The position numbers and the translations under genes are program-made. 64,000 nt of DNA, taken from positions 930,001-994,000 of the forward strand of contig NC_088300.1 of assembly GCF_032854445.1 (NCBI RefSeq), in the 5' to 3' direction. Below are positions 1-11,999 of the stretch, in pieces (positions within the stretch are counted from its first letter, which is position 1; every line of letters starts with the position of its first letter). The stretch comes from Liolophura sinensis. Its lineage: Eukaryota; Mollusca; Polyplacophora; Chitonida; Chitonidae. The notes under the pieces are model-generated. The model did no database searches. It saw nothing but the letters and a program-made list of their open reading frames with translations, and was not told the DNA's origin.

Positions 1-288
1 ATTCCAACATGGAACATTTCTCTCCGAGTCTAACTGCTAATTTTTGATTGTTTTATCACCATAAATCAGGTTTATACACATAGCTTTTCTCCCCATAAGT
101 TCGTAATCTTGGTAACTACATTGCCTGAAGGGGAGCTGTCCCATGAACCGCCCACATGCACTCGAGGCCAGTGCTAGTAGTGTACATCACTACGCTTACT
201 ACAGCTGGTTTTGGCTTGACCTTGCACCTTCATTTCTAATGCTAACAACAGCACCTTTCGTTTTAATGACGTGTCTGTATTTGTCTAG

Positions 289-471
289 ATTCTTCCGTGT
301 CAGAGTCGTCATGGAGACTCAGTGTTCACCTGTTTCAGTGTCACTCGCAGCAAGAATTTCGATGCCATCCTGCGCTTCCCAGTAGACAATCTGAACTGTG
401 CGCAAGCCGTGAACATCAAACGTGCCAGTTCCTACAAACCTGGACAAAATTCAACACTGGCCCATCAATGA
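289..471 (+). CDS. Terminal coding exon of an unrecognised upstream gene (partial)
   Basis: A pyrimidine-rich tract ending TTGTCTAG precedes position 289. From there one frame stays open for 60 codons to TGA at 469-471. The peptide starts ILPCQSRHGD, includes FDAILRFPVDN and ends NSTLAHQ; it looks like ordinary globular coding sequence, with mixed composition and no repeats. I chose this frame over two other open frames here (143-385 and 297-497) because it alone begins at a plausible acceptor, and it does so on a codon boundary. The rest of the gene lies left of the window. I do not recognise the family. The next gene, LIN52, starts 216 bp downstream on the same strand. No canonical AATAAA is evident in the gap, so the poly(A) site is unresolved. 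Confidence 0.5.
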   Translation: MLPCQSRHGDSVFTCFSVTRSKNFDAILRFPVDNLNCAQAVNIKRASSYKPGQNSTLAHQ

Positions 472-687
472 AAACGGACTCCACAGTTTCCATTTAAATC
501 TAAAGGTTACACTCTGTATTTAGTTTTGCGTTTGATAGTTTCTAATATGTTGAAAACTTCCAGCTTCTAAAATAGTCTGTGTGCTATTATTTGTGAGAAT
601 GAAAAGATATCACCTTGTTTTAAAAGATATTGACCCAGGTAGCTTAATATGGAATTTTGTAACGACCCCTTAACTTCGGCTTTCAAG

Positions 688-3600
688 ATGGTGTCCCCGA
701 GTGGAAGTGCGGGTAATTTGTTTGTGGTGTAGACATGTTCCTGGAAGACGTTAACTGTAATTGTGTATATGATAGCAGATATATTTTACGTACGTGTTGT
801 AATTTACGTGCACTGTTGAAATTGGTCCATATAGAATGCAGTTTTTGCGTTCAACTGACACTAATCATCAAGCTGAATTAGATATCAGTAATATCACACA
901 AATTCCATGCAAGTGAAATTATTATTTTAAAAATGAAATGTCATAATTTTTTTCCACTGATAAAAGTGTTATTTCACATATAAGATACCAGTTTTGTTAT
1001 TACATTTTCATATTTCACATATCAAACACCTTTATAGACACCTTTCGATGTCAAAATCAAAACATTTTGTGTCCTGATGTTCCAATCCAAGCTCACAGAG
1101 ATGACATCATGTGAAACCAATTTGAGTCAACTATTAATATTCCCAACAAAACACTACATCATACAAGATGTCATGTTCGGCGTCATGATCAATATATACA
1201 AGTCTATGAAGGCCTGCAACTATAAACATTACATAAGATATTTAATTACACAAAATCATGATGTCAAAAATATAAATAAGAAATAGAATATTGCATGATG
1301 AATGTTGAACATCATAAATATTGAGCGAGAGGTAATGATAACCCGTGAGATGCTTTGTGTTGACTGTGTTGTCATTTCCAACACTTACTGACAATATATT
1401 TATGGTATTCAACGTTCTCTATGCAATATCCTGTATTCATATGTCCCATGTGGTTAGTAGTGAACATGCAACGCTGGTTTGAGTGATGAAACAGAGAGAG
1501 TTACAGCGCAAAACCATATCCAATGCATCAAAGTCTCTGGAAGATATTTTTTGCAATATTTTGAATAAATCAGCACCATCATCCACAACTATAACTATGA
1601 TGAGTTCCGTGGAAAACCTCATATTTTCAAGTTATCTCCTTCTTTGCACATGTGTTTTATACCACAGAACTGGTCTATACATCCATCGCAGAACAGTTCA
1701 TTTTTAATTTTCAGAGTTACATGTGTATTTTTGCAACTGACTGTGGTTAGATGTCTTACAGTGCAATCCAGCTGGTGTATTGTGTGTAGACAAGTTACCT
1801 CAGGTGCTCCAATCCAGCTGGTGTATTGTGTGTAGTCTAACGAGCTCAGTGCTCCAATCCAGTTGGTGTATTGTGTGTAGATATCCAAGCTCAGGTGCTC
1901 CAATCCAGCTGGTGTATTGTGTGTAGTCTAACGAGCTCAGGTGCTCCAATCCAGCTGGTGTATTGTGTGTAGTCTAACGAGCTCAGGTGCTCCAATCCAG
2001 CTGGTGTATTGTGTGTAGATATCCAAGCTGAGGTGCTCCAATCCAGCTGGTGTATTGTGTGTAGATATCCAAGCTCAGGTGCTCCATCCAGCTGGTGTAT
2101 TGTGTGTAGATATCCAAGCTCAGGTGCTCCATCCAGCTGGTGTATTGTGTGTAGATATCCTAGCTAAGGTGCTCCAATCCAGCTGGTGTATTGTGTGTAG
2201 ATATCCAAGCTCAGGTGCTCCATCCAGCTGGTGTATTGTGTATAGACTTCCCAGCTCAGGTGCTCCAATCCAGCTGGTGTATTCTGTGTAGATATCCCAG
2301 CTCAGGTGTGCCATTCCTGCTGGTGTATTGTGTGTAGATATCCAAGCTGAGGTGCCCCATCCAGCTGGTGTATTGTGTGTAGATATCCAAGCTGAGGTGC
2401 TCCAATCCAGCTGGTGTATTGTGTATAGACTTCCCAGCTCAGGTGCGCCATTCCAGCTGGTGTATTGTGTATAGATATCCAAGCTCAGGTGCTCCATCCA
2501 GCTGGTGTATTGTGTGTAGATATCCAAGCTGAGTTGCTCCAATCCAGCTGGTGTATTGTGTATAGACTTCCCAGCTCAGGCGCACCATTCTAGCTGGTGT
2601 ATTGTGTGTAGATATCCAAGCTCAGGTGCTCCATCCAGCTGGTGTATTCTGTGTAGATATCCCAGCTAAGGTGCTCCAATCCAGCTGGTGTATTGTGTGT
2701 AGACTTTCCAGCTCAGGTGCTCCAATTCAGCTAGTGTCTTGTTTGTAGGGTTCCAAACCTCACATTCTCAAAGAAATTTAAAACTATGGTGTTTATATTA
2801 ACCAAGATGTACACAGACACTGGCCATTTCACAGTAAGACAGCTTGTTTGACCTACTGGTTAAAGCGTCCGCCTGGAACATGAGAGACCCAGGATCAAAC
2901 CTGGGTCAAGTCATACCTGGCACTAGGCACTGAGAGGTTAGATCAAGAAAACAGGGCTGGTTTCCCCAGTGTCAGTATAATGTGTCTGGGCCAGGTGTCA
3001 TGCCCGTTGTGTTAAGCATGACACTTCAGTGGCAACAGCACTTTGGTGGGATGGATTCTCCTTGCGACAAGAAGATACAGTACATGGCTCCTCATATTCA
3101 TGGGACTGAAAAATTGAAAAGTACGACGTAAAGCTGTAATACATGTACATACATACATACATTTCACTGTACACGCCGTACATGGTAGATATGCCATCAC
3201 CTGCGGATGGTCAAGGCTTTCCCTAAGCCCAGTTTCCTCCCACCATAATGCTAGCTGCCGTCGTATTTGGTTAAGTATTCTTGGGTGTGGTGTGAAATAC
3301 TAATCAAATAAATAAATTTCACTGTTCACCTGGTGCTTGGCGTGTGTTCGTGATGTTCCACAAATTTTAAATGCTTTGTTCAAGTTTTATGGAAGTCATA
3401 CAATTTTGTAGCTAGCATGTTTGGAAAATATTTGCTTTTGCCTCTTTTTGAGTATATTTCATCCATCATATGCTCTGTGTGCCAGGAGAATAAAGCATCT
3501 AAGCCCTAATGTTTATGTTGGTAAGAGTTATTCCCCTTTAGCTTATGTGCGTATGTATACCATACGTGTTTTAATCAAGCACAAAAATTTTAATTTCAGA

Positions 3601-6600
3601 CGATCTGGACCAATTGCTACTGAGCACAGAAAAATTGGACAGAGCCTCACCTGATTTATGGCCGGAGAAAAGTAAGCTTTTCAAGTTTATAAAATTAATA
3701 ACAAAAGATATTCATTTTTATAAGTTTAAATGTGCAGTTTTCTCTAAGAGGTCTTTGATTATACTGCATAAAATACTTACAGTGATCATGGTGTTGTATG
3801 TAAAGAATTTCTGTGTAATGAAATGTTACCATTTGCTATTTGTAAATGTGTTTAAATTGTACTTTGAAACTTCCTTTTCATTTACAGTTCCTGGTGTATC
3901 TGAATTTGCAGCTTTAAAAAGTGTAAGTTATTTAAAGGTCACAGAAATTTGTCAATTTATGCACCTTTTATAGCATATATGGTTATGACCTGAAGTCCAG
4001 TGAGTGTTAAGTTATCTACAAGTCAAACAGATCATTTTGTAGTAATGGTCTAAGCTAACTTAGTACATATATGCTGACACTTGTAGAAATGTAGTAAAGT
4101 AGAACTGAATATCTCATGAAAGGAGTGTAGTTGAAACATTATGCTAAATGTTTACTAGATAAACCACACCTATAAGCTCTTCAGTGGTCTGTCACTGATA
4201 ATAGTATGACATTGTAAGGTGAAGATATTTTGTTGTGTTACAGCCAAACCAAGGCGAGAACCCTACCCCCAAATGGATGACTGAGTTGGAGAAGGAGGAC
4301 ATAGATCTGCTACAAGGTAGGGATTGGATGTGGAATCAGAAATCTCATTTGACTGTCTTCTGTTTAATCCAATTTTATGAAGCATTGGTAAAAATCACTA
4401 AGCACATGTCATCTTGGAATATATACAATAAAGTAATGTATATTTAAATATTTACATTTGGTAAGATAGCTTCTCATGCAGTGGAAATCTGTTGTTTTCA
4501 GAGTTTGGCAGCTTAACCACATCACAGTTAGTAGAGAAAATGAAGGGTTTACAGAACTTGGCCTACCAGCTGGGATTGGAGGAAGGTTTGTACTAGGGCT
4601 ACATACTACATGTATATGTCTTTATTCTGTGTTTGTAACAAAACTGATGTAGCTACGGAGGGTTATTTTGATTTCACCATACTTTTATTATTTATGTGAT
4701 GGGTGTTTAATGCTGGAAGCGGCCTGCTTTTGGACAGCAAGCTCTGATGGAGATTTAAAACTGTTGAAGGTGGTTTTTGGGAGTGGGCTGTGGCCGAGTG
4801 ATGATGATGCTTGCCTTTCATTTGCTAGGACACAAGAGCTGCGGGTTCAAGCTTGGTCATGGACAGTGACACCTTGAATTCATTGCCTGTCATATTGTGG
4901 GCACTGACACCTTGAATTCATTGCCTGTCACAGCATGGGCACTGACACCTTGAATTCATTGCCTGTCACATTGTGGGCACTGACACCTTGAATTCATTGC
5001 CTGTCACATTGTGGGCACTGACACCTTGAATTCATTGTCTGTCACATTGTGGGCACTGACACCTTGAATTCATTGCCTGTCACATTGTGGGCACTGACAC
5101 CTTGAATTCATTGTTTGTCACATTGTGGGCACTGACACCTTGAATTCATTGCCTGTCACATTGTGGGCACTGACACCTTGAATTCATTGTCTGTCACAGC
5201 ATGGGCACTGACACCTTGAATTCATTGCCTGTCACATTGTGGGCACTGACACCTTGAATTCATTGCCTGTCACATTGTGGGCACTGACACCTTGAATTCA
5301 TTGCCTGTCCTATTGTGGGCACTGACACCTTTCATTCATTTCCTGTCACATTGTGGGCACTGACACCTTGAATTCATTTCCTGTCACAATGTGGGCACTG
5401 ACACCTTGAATTCATTACCTGTCACATTGTGGGCACCTTGAATTCATTTCCTGTCACATTGAGGGCACCGACACCTTGAATACATTGCCTGTCATATTGT
5501 GGGCACTGACACCTTGAATTCATTGCCTGTCACAATGTGAGCACTGACACCTTGAATTCATTGCCTGTCTTATTGTGGGCACTGATACCTTGAATTCATT
5601 TCCTGTCACATTGTGGGCACTGACACCTTGAATTCATTGCCTGTCACATTGTGGGCACTGACACCTTGAATTCATTACCTGTCACATTGTGGGCACCTTG
5701 AATTCATTTCCTGTCACATTGAGGGCACTGACACCTTGAATTCATTGCCTGTCACATTGTGGGCACTGACACCTTTCATTCATTTCCTGTCACAGTATGT
5801 GCACTGACGCCTTGAATCCATTGCCTGTCACAGTGTGTGCATTGACTCCTTGAATTCATTGCCTGTCAAAATGTGGGCACTGTCACAGTGAATTCATTGC
5901 CTGTCACAGTGTGGGCACTGACACCTTGAATTCATTTCCTGTCACAGTGTGTGCACTGACACCTTGAATTCATTGCCTGTCACAGTGTGGGCACTGACAC
6001 CTTGAATTCATTTCCTGTCACAGTATGCGCACTGACACCTTGAATTCATTGCCTGTCACATTGTGGGCACTGACACCTTTCATTCATTGCCTGTCACGGT
6101 ATGTGCACTGACACCTTGAATTCATTGCCTGTCACAGTGTATGCACTGTCACAGTGAATTCATTGCATGTCACAGTGTGGACACTGACACCTTTCATTCA
6201 TTTCCTGTCACGGTATGTGCACTGACACCTTGAATTCATTGCCTGTCACAGTGTATGCACTGACTCCTTGAATTCATTGCCTGTCACAGTGTATGCACTG
6301 ACTCCTTGAATTCATTGCCTGTCACAATGTAGGCACTGTCACAGTGAATTCATTGCCTGTCACAGTGTGGGCACTGACACCTTGAATTCATTGCCTGTCA
6401 CATTGTGGGCACTGACACCTTGAATTCATTGCCTGTCACAGCATGGGTACTGACACCTTGAATTCATTGCCTGTCATATTGTGGGCACTGACACCTTGAA
6501 TTCATTTCCTGTCACAGTATGTGCACTGACACCTTGAATTCATTGCCTGTCACAATGTGGGCACTGTCACAGTGAATTCATTGCCTGTCAAAGTGTGCAC

Positions 6601-7263
6601 TGACACCATGAATTCATTGCCTGTCACATTGCGGGCACTGACACCTTGAATTCATTTCCTGTCACATTGTGGGCACTGACACCTTGAATACATTGCCTGT
6701 CATATTGTGGGCACTGACACCTTGAATTCATTTTCTGTCACAGTATGTGCGCTGACACCTTGAATTCATTGCTTGTCAGAATCTGGACAGTGATGTCTTT
6801 GAGTTCAAAGCCTGTAAGACTCTCAACAGTGACGCCTTGAATTCATTTAGTGTCAGAACCTGGACATTGACTCTTTGAATTCATTGGCTGTCAGCATCTT
6901 GACTGTGGCCCCTTGAACTCATTACCTGCCAATTATGACAATGACATCTTCATTTCATTGCTTGTCAGAATCTGGACATTGACACTTTGAATCCATTGCC
7001 TGTCACAGTCTGGTTTGTTTTGAACTCAGTTTGTACTCAGTTTAGAACCCAGTTGGTACTTAGTTTAGAACCCAGTTTGTTCTCAGTTTAGAACCCAGTT
7101 TGTACTCAGTTTAGAACCCAGTTTGTACTCAGTTTAGAACCCAGTTTGTACTCAAGTACTTGTGTCATACAATTGGTAATTGTTCTCTGATATTTTGTTT
7201 ACAGCTCGTGAGATGACCAGAGGCAAATTTTTAAATATTCTACAGAAATCAGAGAAAAGGTGA
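688..7263 (+). CDS. LIN52: LIN52, DREAM/MuvB core complex subunit (complete, 6 exons, 115 aa)
   Basis: Exons are 688-712, 3600-3671, 3888-3922, 4244-4316, 4502-4585 and 7205-7263 (stop TGA 7261-7263). All junctions are GT/AG, the phases agree, and the total is 348 nt. The protein has the LIN52 signature from end to end: N-terminal MVSPSG, then EKLDRASPDLWPE, PGVSEFAALKS, PKWMTELEKEDIDLL, GLQNLAYQLGLEE and a C-terminal EMTRGKFLNIL. Its length is almost that of human LIN52 (116 aa). In animals LIN52 is a nuclear scaffold of the MuvB core that links LIN9/LIN37/LIN54/RBBP4 to p130/p107 (DREAM) or to B-MYB for cell-cycle gene control. The pocket-protein-binding LxSxE motif is present (Leu15, Ser17, Glu19). 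Ser25 matches the human DYRK1A target Ser28 in the SPDLWPE context. The short first exon (8 codons plus 1 nt) is supported by the phase match and by the SP dipeptide. The last intron (4586-7204) is filled by a SINE-like head and a 38-bp minisatellite. Confidence 0.95.
1755..2750. repeat. Minisatellite, 45-46-bp unit, in LIN52 intron 1
   Basis: About 21 tandem copies of a unit containing CAGCTGGTGTATTGTGTGTA and ending near CTCAGGTGCTCCAATC. Variants alternate ATATCCAAGCT, CTAACGAGCT and CTTCCCAGCT inserts. The open frames here (1619-1903 minus, 2055-2291 plus, 2120-2542 minus) are by-products of the repeat. Confidence 0.93.
2841..3165 (+). mobile_element. tRNA-derived SINE, family A
   Basis: The head resembles a tRNA gene: a box-A-like CCTACTGGTTAAAGCGTC, then an AGGATCAAACCTGGG box-B-like block. 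A body with GGCACTGAGAGGTTAG and CAGTGTCAGTATAATGTG follows and ends in an A-rich region and an (ACAT)n microsatellite at about 3142-3162. The same body and head recur inverted at 29275-29400. It lies in LIN52 intron 1. The head is diverged and is not a functional tRNA. Confidence 0.6.
3200..3325 (+). mobile_element. SINE tail fragment, family B
   Basis: Contains CCCACCATAATGCTAGCTGC and TATTCTTGGGTGTGGTGTG followed by AATCAAATAAATAAAT. This is the reverse complement of the conserved tail seen at 25921, 30388, 39290 and 43850. No head is attached. It lies in LIN52 intron 1 next to the family-A SINE. Confidence 0.6.
4786..4862 (+). mobile_element. tRNA-like SINE head at the start of the 38-bp array
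   Basis: GTGGCCGAGTGATGATG resembles a tRNA-Leu/Ser box A and GCGGGTTCAAGCTTG resembles box B, about 45 bp apart. The 38-bp minisatellite starts within a few bases of this head. This suggests that the array grew from the SINE body. No intact tRNA cloverleaf is claimed. Confidence 0.4.
4862..6990. repeat. Minisatellite, 38-bp unit, in LIN52 intron 5
   Basis: About 50 copies of a unit containing GGGCACTGACACCTTGAATT followed by CATTGCCTGTCACATTGT. Most units contain a GAATTC. Copies are near identical at the left and centre and increasingly diverged from about 6780 to 6990. An unrelated 23-bp repeat follows at 7020-7155. Confidence 0.95.
7020..7155. repeat. Short tandem array, 23-bp unit
   Basis: About five copies of a unit built from TTTAGAACCCAGTTTGTACT, ending 50 bp before the last LIN52 exon. 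It is the closest repeat to that exon's acceptor. Confidence 0.9.
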
Positions 7264-8435
7264 TGATGTGAAGTGATGCAGTCCTAGACCATCTAATTTA
7301 CCAAACTGAGGACGGATTCTGGGCATCAAGGAGGTCTGGATGAATTCCAAACAGACTGGCGTGAACTGAATTAACGAGTTAGCAAAAAAAGGAGAATGAA
7401 TTGTATGTGGTTGTAAATGCGTTTTATTGCTAAAAAGGGTTTGGTCTCTTCCTGATAAACTCTGTTATTGTGGATTGACCATCACAGTAACAGAGTTCTT
7501 TCTCAAGTTTGTACTCATGCTACCTACCACCTTAAGCCCAACATTTAAAAAGGCCAAAATTTGTTTGAGAAACTGAACATTTGTTGCTTGTGTGAAAATG
7601 TCAGGTTTTACAGCCCCTACTGGCAGGATCATGAAGATGATGCAGGTTAATCCTGCTTAACTGGTAAATAGGAATCCCTAATAAACTTGGAATTGTTAAC
7701 TTTACACTGTAAATTTGTAAATTACACTGTAAAGTTGTTGAGAAGTTGATGAATAAATAAATGATAAATTCTTGTTATGAGCTTTGTAAAGTATGAAAGA
7801 ACATGCAAAGGGCAAACTGTTCTTTGTAGCATCACAAGTTGTCATAAATCAAACCAGGGGTTTTGATGAGACAATGATATCTTAAATTCACATCATATGT
7901 GTCTTTGTGGAGTATCTTGACATGTCAAATTTCAGCAAATCATACATGAATAAAATCCTAACATGCAATATCCTTAGCTAATGTGTTTATTTGAGAATCA
8001 CCAGAACACAATGAACATCAGATCTTCATCTCATATTTTATTTGCTGACATTCAATAGTATCAATCATTCATGTGCTGAGACATGCAAACACTGAGGTGT
8101 TTTATGACAAGTGTTGGGTAGGTTTACAAAGGCATCAGGTGGGTCTTGTGTAACCTGAACGTTGTGAGTCATCAAGGAGTTTACACCAGCAGCATACTGC
8201 TGGCCTAATCCAGGAAGCTAGTGTGTATGAGGTCATTGACACGAGTCGACTCGGTTACAGTACATACCATTAGTCCTTGTGTACATGGCTGGTTTGGCCG
8301 ATTTGACGGCTTTACAAAAAGTGTAATTTTATCAGTTTACACAAAATAATGCCCTCAGAAAATTCTTTAATAAGTATCTTGTAAACACGTGAAAAATGTT
8401 GAAGACTTACACTGGTCCCACTTACATCCCAGAAA
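7264..8435. other. LIN52 3' UTR and unique flank
   Basis: AT-rich unique sequence. It holds the LIN52 3' UTR and its poly(A) candidates; no other coding signal is seen on either strand. Confidence 0.5.
7752..7761 (+). promoter_or_regulatory. Candidate poly(A) signals for LIN52
   Basis: Two overlapping AATAAA hexamers (7752 and 7756) lie about 490 nt after the LIN52 stop codon in AT-rich sequence. A further ATGAATAAAATC occurs near 7945. The position suits a 3' UTR of about 0.5-0.7 kb. There is no transcript evidence. Confidence 0.4.
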
Positions 8436-8439
8436 CTGG

Positions 8440-9330
8440 TATGTATCAGGTTAGTGAGTTTGACTCAGTTACAACAGCTACATGTAGTTCTGATGGAATG
8501 TAGCAGGCCACTGACTTCAGTTTGACTCTGTTACAACAGCTACATGTACTCCTGATCCCAAAGGCTGGCATGTAGCAGGTCATTGGCACCAGTTTGACTC
8601 AGTTACAACAGCTACATGTAGTCCTGATCCCAGAGGCTGGTATGTAGCAGGCCATTGACATCAGTTTGACTCTGTTACAACAGCTACACCTAGTCCTGAT
8701 CCCAGAGGCTGGTATGTAGCAGGCCATTGACATCACTTTGACTCAGTTACAACAGCTACATGTAGTCCTGATCCCAGAGGTTGATATGTAGCAGGCCATT
8801 GACATCAGTTTGACTCAGTTACAACAGCTACATGTAGTCCTGATCCCAGAGGTTAGTATGTAGCAGGCCATTGACATCAGTTTGACTCAGTTACAACAGC
8901 TACATGTAGTCCTGATCCCAGAGGCTGGCATTGAGCCATTGACATCAGTTTGATTGGTTACAACAGCTACATGTAGTCTTGATCCCAGAGGCTGGTATGT
9001 AGCAGGTCATTGACATCAGTTGACTCAGTTACAACAGCTACATGTAGTCCTCATCCCAGAGGTTGGTATGTAGCAGGCCATTGACATCAGTTTGACTCAG
9101 TTACAACAGCTGCATGTAGTCCTGATCCCAGAGGTTGGCATTGAGTCATTGACATCAGTTTGACTCAGTTACAACAGCTACATGTAGTCCTGATCCCCCG
9201 AGGTTGGTATGTAGCAGGCCATTGACATCAGTTTGACTCAGTTACAACAGTTACATGTAGTCCTGATCCAGAGGCTGGTATGTAGCAGGCGATTGACATC
9301 AGTTTGACTCAGTTACAACAGCTACAACTA
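8440..9330. repeat. Minisatellite, ~72-bp unit, between the convergent genes
   Basis: About 13 copies of a unit containing CCATTGACATCAGTTTGACT, CAGTTACAACAGCTACATG and TAGTCCTGATCCCAGAGGCT, with small indels between copies. Non-coding. Confidence 0.93.
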
Positions 9331-9334
9331 TCTT

Positions 9335-11500
9335 ACGGCATCCTCTAACTGTAGTCCAGTGTCAGTAAAGTGCCAGTGGGTGGGACACCCAGTCTATCTG
9401 GTACCTGCAATACAGTGTTGCAGTGATGCAGCACCAGAGCTCTCCATGCAGTGCATTAGCACTGCTCATTATGTTAAGAATTAATTTTTTAAAGCATAAT
9501 TAAATGAAAATTATAACTGTGTTAAACCGCAAGCAAAGAAAGCGGACAACCAATGAAGATCAAATCAAGCTCCAGTCTGGAATACACATTCGTTGCTTTT
9601 TTCATCAAAAAGTCAAGAAAGATCAAATCCAGCACATAATCCTGTCCATTTACATGAAATTTCAACCAGTGGGTGAAAAATTCTTATGCATGCAATAAAC
9701 AAACTTATAATTAAATCGGCCACAGTGTATGTGTGAAGTGATATTTACAATGGATATATAACCGCGAGTGAAACCGCGAGATTTTCATACTCAAGATTTA
9801 AAAGTTTAAATGCCATTTTGAGTTAAGTAATGGGATTTTTTGAATGGACTGCAGACTCCCGGTGGTCGGACATAAGTTAAACTACTGAACTAAAGTCTGT
9901 TCATAACTGATATGAATGCAGCAATATAATTCGCTCAGAATGATACCAAAACGTAGCCTTTGCTTCCTTGTGAAAGGCGCGAATGCCGTGTGTAACCGAT
10001 AAAATACGGTATAAAACTGTCTGCTATCATAGAGTGCGTGACAGCAACTGCGCTAACACTGTGAGATCAGTAGGCTGCAGGCCTGTGGGCTATCATCTGT
10101 CTGAACCAGTGACACTACACGGGCAATTAACGAGACTAAAACAACGACCACGCCACCTGGGATGAGAACATCAAAGGAATGTGCGGAGAAAAACTAGCTG
10201 ATCGCGTGTTCTTGTCTGTCAGTCTGTCTCTCAGCTCCATTACGGGGCTTGATGATCGTAATCCGCCAGCCTTTCCTGCCTTCTTCAAAGACAAGGGACA
10301 CTAGCATGTTGTGCCTCCAGTGAGCGGCTCGTATTTACCTCGTGTCGGCTCACGGAGATAAAAGGCTTTGCTGGCCTATATGATAATTTACAAGGCAGAT
10401 ATCACAGAAGACAGTAAGTCTTCCGGGCACAGCCAGGAACCGGACAAATGTTTACCTATTTTACAAGTGTTTTACGCACCTGTTTTGAATGGATATGTAA
10501 CAGGCCTTACTTTTCTGTAGAGATTTTGGAATGCCGTTCATGCCCGTCTATGTACTTTTGTCTACAATTGAGTTTTGTGGCCTAATGTAATTTATATCAA
10601 AGAATTTATGCTGCAAGAGTCATTACGATACATATAGGGCGAATATATTTCTGGATGGCGTGTAACTAAAGCGTCGCGACTGGTTTTAGTTCCAATACTA
10701 GTAATATCCAAGACGTTATACATAGGCCTACTAACATATACCTATACTTATATGTGTAATGAAGTCCAGTCAAACCAAAGCAATTCCATTAACTATATAA
10801 TGACTGTAACTGCGTATTGTTTTAAGTAACATATCCGAAGCTGGGCTGTAACTTCAAAAAAGACAAACGAGGTTTAGTGTGGACTAATATTATCACAACG
10901 CCGAGTAAAAAGATGCGTATATGTTGCCTTGTTTTATACTTAGGTTTTATCGAAACATACATGCAACATGTTGGAATGGATGTATAGGCCTACTGTCAAA
11001 TACATAATTCGCCTTTTTGTCACGTTATCAAACTGAGAGCAGAAAGGCAGAGAGAACGACGACAATTTATAGTTTTCGACATGGCCAACGCGACATTTTA
11101 GCTTAAACTCCATGGCCCGTATTTATCAAGCAACTTAACACATAAACTGCAAGTCCTTAAAGGGACAGAACTCACCATGTAATTACTTCATTACTCTGCA
11201 GTAAATAAGCACAATACAAATTTTAAACATTCTAGAGCGATTTTAACGGTAGGTGTGTTGAAATTTTTCTTTCTAAGTCTTTAGACGTTTCGGGCCGATC
11301 AGTAATTCAGGCCGATCTGTAACATGCCAGAAGTCGGCGATTAACCCCAGGCACGCGGCCAATAAAACAGCCCACCATCATATATAGGTGGCGTTGAGCA
11401 ACAACCAAAATAAATAAACAAATTCTTGTATGTGGCGTTAAACAGCAGTCAAGTAAATATCTTGACTATGAAAAGGGTACATCATGAAGAAGGCCGAGCT
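9335..11500. other. Unique intergenic sequence, no gene recognised
   Basis: Around 9960-10460 the sequence is richer in CpG and has short open frames (9983-10165 plus) without splice or homology support. A SINE-tail-like remnant (GTGGCGTTAAACAGCAGTCA) sits near 11433-11460. Nothing here can be called a gene. Confidence 0.35.
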
Positions 11501-11544
11501 TTCTGGCAATGCATAAAAGTCCCCTATCGATTTGCACAGTCAGC

Positions 11545-11990
11545 ATAATAGCTTTGTCAAAGTCGTCTACCGGTTTAAACAGTCTGAATAATAGCTTTAT
11601 CAAGTCCCCAACCGCTTTGGACAGTTAGAATATAGCTTTGTCCAAGTCCCCTACCGTTTTGGGCAGTCAGAATAATAGCTATGTCAAAGTTCCCTGCCGG
11701 TTTGGACAGTCAGAATATAGCTTTGTCAAAGTCCCCTACCGACTAGAACAGTCAGAATAATTGCTCTGTCAAAGTCCCCTACCGGTTTGGACAGGCAGGA
11801 TATAGCTTTGTCAAAGTCCCCTACCGCTTTGGACAGTCAGAATATAGCTTTGTCAAAGTTCCCCGCCGGTTTGGAGTCAGAATATAGCTTTGTCAAGTCC
11901 CCTACCGCTTTGAACAGTCAGAATAATAGCTTTGTCAAAGTCTCCTACCGGTTTGGACATTCAGAGGAACAGCTTTATCAAAGTCCACAA
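11545..11990. repeat. Minisatellite, ~42-43-bp unit
   Basis: About 10 diverged copies built from GTCAAAGTCCCCTACCG, then GTTTGGACAGTCAGAATA and TAGCTTT. The open frame at 11787-12029 is a by-product. Confidence 0.9.
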
Positions 11991-11999
11991 CAATACAAA

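Noticed and set aside
143-497. Frames 143-385 and 297-497
   Set aside because: They overlap the better-supported 289-471 exon in other frames and lack acceptors.
2841-2910. tRNA gene
   Set aside because: Box A and box B resemblance only; arms do not pair into an intact cloverleaf and the block is joined to a SINE body.
4862-6990. CRISPR-like regularity of short repeats
   Set aside because: Units are directly contiguous with no variable spacers, and the DNA is eukaryotic.
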